Shown here: piece by piece, positions 5,582-8,808 of the stretch
How the letters are laid out: every line of letters starts with the position of its first letter
How positions within the stretch are numbered: the stretch's first letter is position 1
DNA from: Caldatribacterium sp964426875
GTDB lineage: Bacteria > Atribacterota > Atribacteria > Atribacterales > Caldatribacteriaceae
Length of the DNA: 8,808 bases
Direction of reading: 5' to 3'
Assembly: GCA_964426875.1 (NCBI GenBank)
Contig: CAYRSB010000036.1
Span: forward strand, 1-8,808
Position numbers and translations under genes: made by a program
The notes under the pieces: model-generated
Told to the model about the DNA's origin: nothing
The model's input: the letters and a program-made list of their open reading frames with translations, nothing else
Databases searched by the model: none

Positions 5582-7826
5582 TCGTCTTCTTGCTCAGATG
5601 ACCCTGGAAGAGAAGGTGGCCCAGCTCTGCGCAATACATGCCAATCGTCTTGTGGAGCAGGGGAGGTTCTCCGAGGAGAAAGCCCAGGGGTTCCTGCAAA
5701 ACGGCATTGGGCAAATCACCCGTCTCATGGGAGATCCGAGCGTGGAACCCGAAAAAGCGGTGGTCTTGAGGAGGGAAATTCAGCGCTTCCTCAAGGAACG
5801 CACTCGCCTGAAGATTCCAGCCATGATCCATGAGGAATGTTTGAGTGGTCTCATGACCAAGGGCGCTGCCGTTTTTCCCCAAGCTATAGCTTTGGCGAGC
5901 ACCTTTGACCCGGAAATGGTGCAGAAAGTAACGGAGATCATAAGAAAGCACATGCGGGCTGTCGGTGTTCACCAGGGCCTTGCACCGGTTCTTGACATTC
6001 CCCGGGACCCCCGCTGGGGGAGGACGGAAGAAACTTTCGGGGAGGACCCCTATCTTGTCTCCCGCATGGGAGCAGCGTACATCCGGGGACTTCAGGGAGA
6101 GAGCCCCAAGGAAGGAGTGGTTGCCACAGCAAAGCACTTCACCGCCTATGGAATTTCCGAGGGGGGACGAAATCTTGCCCCGGCAAAGGTGGGGGAGCGG
6201 GAACTCCGGGAAGTGTTCCTCTTTCCTTTTGAGGTTGCCGTGCGGGAGGCAAGGGTGCTTTCGCTGATGAATGCCTACCACGATATCGATGGAGTTCCCT
6301 GTGCAGCATCGCACTTCCTCCTCACCAAAATTCTTCGAGAGGAATGGGGATTCAAAGGCATTGTCGTCTCTGATTATGAAGCGGTGAAGATGCTTGCCAC
6401 ATTCCACCGTGTGGCCTGTAACGAAAAAGAAGCCGCCGTCTTGGCCCTCAAAGCAGGGATTGACATCGAGCTCCCCGATATGGAGTGTTTCCCGTATCTT
6501 GTTGAAGCGGTGCGGGAAGGACTTGTGAGCGAAGAAGTGCTTGACGAAGCGGTGCGAAGAATACTTGCCCTCAAATGGGCACTCGGTCTTTTTGAGGAAG
6601 TGCTCTCCCAAGAAGAAAAAGTTGCAGTGTCTCTGGATGGCGAAGAAGAACGAGAACTGGCTCGTAAAGTTGCCCGAGCATCCCTTGTCCTTCTCAAAAA
6701 CGACGGAGTTCTCCCCCTTCGCAAAGACATAAAAACTATCGCCGTTGTAGGACCCAATGCACACAATCCTTTGCACCTCCACGGGGACTACAGTTACAGC
6801 GTCCACGTCCCGAGTGTGCAGGCCTGGAAGGGGAAGGAAGCCACCTGGAAAGCGGAAGTCAGAACCGTGACGGTTCTTGAGGGTATTACGACCAGGGTTT
6901 CACCGAGTACCGAAGTCCTCTACGCGAAGGGGTGTAACCTTACCTCCTCTTCAAGAGAGGAGCTGGAAAAAGCTCTCGAGATAGCCAAAAAGGCCGATGT
7001 TGTCATAGCCGTCATGGGAGAACGAAGCGGCCTCTTTAAGCAATCTCTTTCCGGAGAAGGAAGCGACCGCACCGAACCCGTGCTTCCGCGGGCTCAACGA
7101 GAGCTCCTTGAGGCCCTTGTAGCCTGTGGTAAACCGGTGGTCCTTGTCCTGGTGAATGGACGACCTCTGGCCCTTTCCTGGGAGTACGAGCGCCTTTCGG
7201 CTATTCTTGAGGCCTGGTATCCGGGAGAAGAGGGAGGTAATGCCATAGCGGATGTCCTTTTTGGGGATTACAATCCCTCAGGGAGACTTCCCATTTCCTT
7301 CCCCAAAGAACCGGGACAGATACCAGTCTACTACAACCGTAAGCCTACCTCTTTCAGTGAATATCTCTCCTGTGATGCCCGTCCTCTTTTTCCCTTCGGA
7401 TACGGCCTGAGTTACACCCGCTTTGAGTATAGGGATTTGGAAGTCTCTCCCCAGAGAGTCAAAGCCCTGGAAAGCGTTACGGTTTCTTGCACGGTGGAGA
7501 ACGCAGGAGAGCGAGAAGGAGAGGAAGTGGTACAGCTCTATGTTCGGGATCAGGTGGCTTCCTGTGCTCGACCAATTAAAGAACTCAAGGGATTTGTCAA
7601 AGTACGCCTTGCTCCCGGGGAGAAAAGGCGCATTGCCTTCACTCTCTTCCCCGAGCAACTTGCCTTCTACGACGAAAATCTGCGCCTTGTTGTGGAACCG
7701 GGAACCTTTGAGGTCATGATTGGTTCTTCTTCGGAGGACGTACGTCTTTCGGGAACATTTGAAGTGGAAAAAGAGGCGGTGCTTACAAAATTTCGCCGCT
7801 TTGCGAGCGAGGTTACCGTCTCCTGA
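5556..7826 (+). CDS. Glycoside hydrolase family 3 (beta-xylosidase/beta-glucosidase type)
   Basis: This exo-acting retaining glycosidase removes non-reducing-end beta-linked sugars. It is 756 aa from ATG 5556. Domains in order: TIM barrel at about 15-345; second alpha/beta domain from 376 (SLVLLKNDGVLPL) to about 620; fibronectin-III-like domain at about 655-726. Visible motifs are DPRWGR (151-156), KHF (193-195), nucleophile Asp273 in VVSDYEAV, and probable acid/base Glu501 in SGEGSDR. The motif HEECLSG at 92-98 has Glu where typical beta-glucosidases have Asp, a feature linked to xylosidases. There is no N-terminal signal peptide, so the enzyme is probably cytoplasmic and acts on sugars brought in by the upstream transporter. 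It overlaps ATPase F by 26 bases and ends just before a strong terminator. From memory it resembles T. maritima TM0076. Family is certain; the sugar (xylose, glucose or arabinose) is inferred. Confidence 0.95.
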   Translation: MEGTTPFVDRLLAQMTLEEKVAQLCAIHANRLVEQGRFSEEKAQGFLQNGIGQITRLMGDPSVEPEKAVVLRREIQRFLKERTRLKIPAMIHEECLSGLMTKGAAVFPQAIALASTFDPEMVQKVTEIIRKHMRAVGVHQGLAPVLDIPRDPRWGRTEETFGEDPYLVSRMGAAYIRGLQGESPKEGVVATAKHFTAYGISEGGRNLAPAKVGERELREVFLFPFEVAVREARVLSLMNAYHDIDGVPCAASHFLLTKILREEWGFKGIVVSDYEAVKMLATFHRVACNEKEAAVLALKAGIDIELPDMECFPYLVEAVREGLVSEEVLDEAVRRILALKWALGLFEEVLSQEEKVAVSLDGEEERELARKVARASLVLLKNDGVLPLRKDIKTIAVVGPNAHNPLHLHGDYSYSVHVPSVQAWKGKEATWKAEVRTVTVLEGITTRVSPSTEVLYAKGCNLTSSSREELEKALEIAKKADVVIAVMGERSGLFKQSLSGEGSDRTEPVLPRAQRELLEALVACGKPVVLVLVNGRPLALSWEYERLSAILEAWYPGEEGGNAIADVLFGDYNPSGRLPISFPKEPGQIPVYYNRKPTSFSEYLSCDARPLFPFGYGLSYTRFEYRDLEVSPQRVKALESVTVSCTVENAGEREGEEVVQLYVRDQVASCARPIKELKGFVKVRLAPGEKRRIAFTLFPEQLAFYDENLRLVVEPGTFEVMIGSSSEDVRLSGTFEVEKEAVLTKFRRFASEVTVS

Positions 7827-7828
7827 GG

Positions 7829-7861
7829 GGGAAGGCCCGATGAGGGCCTTCCCGAGTTTTT
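7829..7861 (+). terminator. Intrinsic terminator at the operon end
   Basis: A perfect 10-bp stem pairs 7829-7838 (GGGAAGGCCC) with 7844-7853 (GGGCCTTCCC) around a 5-base loop. GAG and then five T residues (7857-7861) follow. It starts 2 bases after the GH3 stop. The other strand has no T-run after the hairpin, so it should work only for the + strand operon. Confidence 0.9.
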
Positions 7862-7913
7862 AAAGACCTCTTTGCCGCTCTTGCAGGGTTTGCGGTTTTT
7901 CGAATAATCTGGG

Positions 7914-8477
7914 TTATTTTCCCCTCAGGGACCACCAAATGTTTCTTTGGATATCCTGGGGGAAAATACCAGCATGGGTAGATCGGACATCCTCAACTGA
8001 GAAAAAGGAATGGGGACTGATTTTCTGGATGATACTGGTGACTTTTGAGAGGTCCCGTCGGTGCACCACGGTGAAGACGAGCTTCACTGGTCCACGGGTA
8101 CCTTCCCCATCGAATATCGTTACCCCAAATCCCGCCTCTTTCAATGTCTCGAAGAGTTTTTCTCCCTCTCTCAAAATGACCCGGACGATGACATGTCCGA
8201 TGGCAAACCATTCCTCGATGTAGATGCCCACAAAGTTCCCCAGGGCGAATCCTGCCGCGTATCCGAGGAAAGCCAAGGGAGTACGAGCATGGGCGATGAG
8301 TTTGCTCACCACCACAATCCAGATGAGTACCTCAAGGAACCCAAGAAGAGGAGCGATGTTCCTTCTCCCTCGTGCGGTGAGGATGATACGCATGGTGCCA
8401 AGACTCACATCCCCGACTCGGGAAGCAAAGACGATGAAAGGCAGTATGACGTTTCCATACCAGTCAAAAACCTCCAC
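7914..8477 (-). CDS. UPF0316/DUF2179 (DUF5698) family membrane protein
   Basis: This is a small membrane protein of unknown biochemical role, 187 aa from GTG 8477. The N-terminal half is hydrophobic, with segments near 8-18, 41-63 and 66-88. It carries SRVGDVSLGTMR at 19-30, the hallmark of the UPF0316 group (for example Bacillus subtilis YebE). The C-terminal half, about 96-172, is a soluble DUF2179-like domain with GFGVTIFDGEGTRGPVKLVF at 116-135 and FFSVEDVR at 158-165. The start is set by AAGGAGG five bases upstream. The in-frame ATG at 8501 lies before that site and lacks its own, and a longer reading to 8636 adds residues unlike the family. The gene converges on the sugar operon, and nothing in the sequence links it to that pathway. 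I see no terminator after its TAA stop. Confidence 0.85.
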   Translation of the reverse strand: MEVFDWYGNVILPFIVFASRVGDVSLGTMRIILTARGRRNIAPLLGFLEVLIWIVVVSKLIAHARTPLAFLGYAAGFALGNFVGIYIEEWFAIGHVIVRVILREGEKLFETLKEAGFGVTIFDGEGTRGPVKLVFTVVHRRDLSKVTSIIQKISPHSFFSVEDVRSTHAGIFPQDIQRNIWWSLRGK

Positions 8478-8482
8478 TCTGT

Positions 8483-8489
8483 CCTCCTT
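8483..8489 (-). promoter_or_regulatory. Ribosome-binding site that fixes the UPF0316 start
   Basis: On the - strand this reads AAGGAGG, followed by five bases (ACAGA) and GTG at 8477-8475. The match and spacing are ideal, and the resulting 187-aa length suits the family. Confidence 0.85.
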
Positions 8490-8499
8490 TTTTCTTTTC

Positions 8500-8505
8500 A
8501 TTGTA
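8500..8505 (-). promoter_or_regulatory. Possible -10 element for the UPF0316 gene
   Basis: The - strand reads TACAAT, one mismatch from TATAAT. It would start transcription about 10 bases before the Shine-Dalgarno site and give a very short leader. The nearest good -35 (TTGAAA, 8533-8528) is 22 bases upstream, which is too far for a standard sigma-70-type promoter, so the call is weak. Confidence 0.28.
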
Positions 8506-8808
8506 TCAGAGAAAAGAACCTGGAAGCTTTCAAATTGGTCGTGGACTCGTAAATGAGCACCAGGTGGGCGAGATTTTGCGGTTTTATGTCTGGACTTTCG
8601 AAGATGAGCAGTATATTCGGCATTGCCGTTTTGCACTCAAAATTTTCCTGACGGGGAAACAGTTGAGTATCCACAGGTGGGTAAACGTGCAAGTTGAGAT
8701 TTGTGGCGATGGATGGCAAGCGTTGCACAAACCTTGGCTTCTGTGCCCAGAGCTGGTTAGTGTAAATTTATTGTAGGAATCTCAAAGAAATACAAAAGAC
8801 CTCACCAT
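8502..8808. other. Stretch without a supported gene, upstream of the UPF0316 gene
   Basis: About 300 bases to the window edge. Open frames exist on both strands (for example 8501-8776 on +), but they have no convincing start site, family motif or codon pattern. I see no tRNA-like fold, repeat array or clear operator. A 4-bp hairpin with a T-run (8618-8632) and a single DnaA-box-like 9-mer (8667-8675) are within chance. It most likely holds the upstream region of the UPF0316 gene and perhaps of a gene beyond the edge. Confidence 0.5.

Noticed and set aside
5499..6806. Long open frame (435 codons) on the - strand antisense to the GH3 gene
   Set aside because: The + strand frame has full GH3 motifs and a perfect ribosome-binding site. 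The antisense product is low-complexity, rich in His, Phe and Cys, with no recognisable family motif. It is a by-product of codon bias.
7872..7902. Possible second terminator (CCGC...GCGG then T-run) after the operon terminator
   Set aside because: Only about 4 bp of stem around a long loop. The perfect 10-bp terminator just upstream already explains the end of the operon.
8618..8632. Small hairpin CGGC-ATT-GCCG followed by TTTT
   Set aside because: The stem is only 4 bp and no gene ends ahead of it on the + strand. Too weak for a terminator.
8667..8675. DnaA-box-like 9-mer GTATCCACA (8 of 9 to TTATCCACA)
   Set aside because: It is a single copy with one mismatch, and such matches occur by chance every few kilobases. 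No second box or AT-rich unwinding region is nearby.
8724..8746. Short inverted repeat GCACA...TGTGC near the window end as a possible operator
   Set aside because: Five-base arms with a 12-base gap are common by chance, and no promoter is placed next to it.
8501..8776. Open frame of 91 codons on the + strand at the window end
   Set aside because: No ribosome-binding site or recognisable motif, and it overlaps the UPF0316 upstream region on the other strand. Nothing supports it as a gene.
1..8808. A novel defence, mobile or RNA-based system
   Set aside because: Every substantial coding region belongs to a known family in a known arrangement. I saw no transposase, integrase, repeat array, toxin-antitoxin pair, riboswitch-like structure or tRNA.

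Overview
The window holds most of one carbohydrate-uptake operon on the + strand and one unrelated small membrane-protein gene on the - strand. Gene content suggests an anaerobic, probably thermophilic, saccharolytic bacterium. The gene order (family-5 solute-binding protein, two Opp/Dpp-type permeases, two Opp/Dpp-type ATPases, GH3 glycosidase) matches, from memory, the xylo-oligosaccharide locus of Thermotoga maritima (around TM0071-TM0076). The C-terminus of the binding protein and many GH3 motifs also look like the Thermotoga proteins. Base composition looks roughly balanced, and arginine codons are mixed rather than dominated by AGA, so a relative such as Atribacterota is as likely as Thermotogota. 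The phylum cannot be settled from this sequence alone.

Layout: 1-1655 is a solute-binding protein whose 5' end lies outside the window. A perfect 10-bp hairpin with a T-run (1667-1700) follows it. Then come permease B (1717-2721), permease C (2732-3586), ATPase D (3597-4589), ATPase F (4586-5581) and a GH3 glycosidase (5556-7826). These five genes are separated by 10 bases or fewer, or overlap, and each has a ribosome-binding site just upstream. The operon ends at a second strong terminator (7829-7861). A UPF0316/DUF2179-type membrane protein converges from the - strand (8477-7914). The last ~300 bases (8502-8808) contain no gene I can support, apart from a possible -10 element for the - strand gene.

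How the genes work together: the binding protein would capture a short oligosaccharide outside the membrane, the two permeases would form the channel, and the two ATPases would power import. The GH3 enzyme has no visible signal peptide, so it would release single sugars in the cytoplasm. The Opp/Dpp family is annotated by default as peptide transporters. The context here argues for a beta-linked oligosaccharide, with xylo-oligosaccharides as the leading candidate. The hairpin after the binding-protein gene probably makes that protein more abundant than the membrane components.

I looked for a novel system and did not find one. The points of most interest are the likely xylosidase character of the GH3 enzyme, a visible codon-usage shift between the permease and ATPase genes, the terminator inside the operon, and conserved cysteine motifs in both ATPases.
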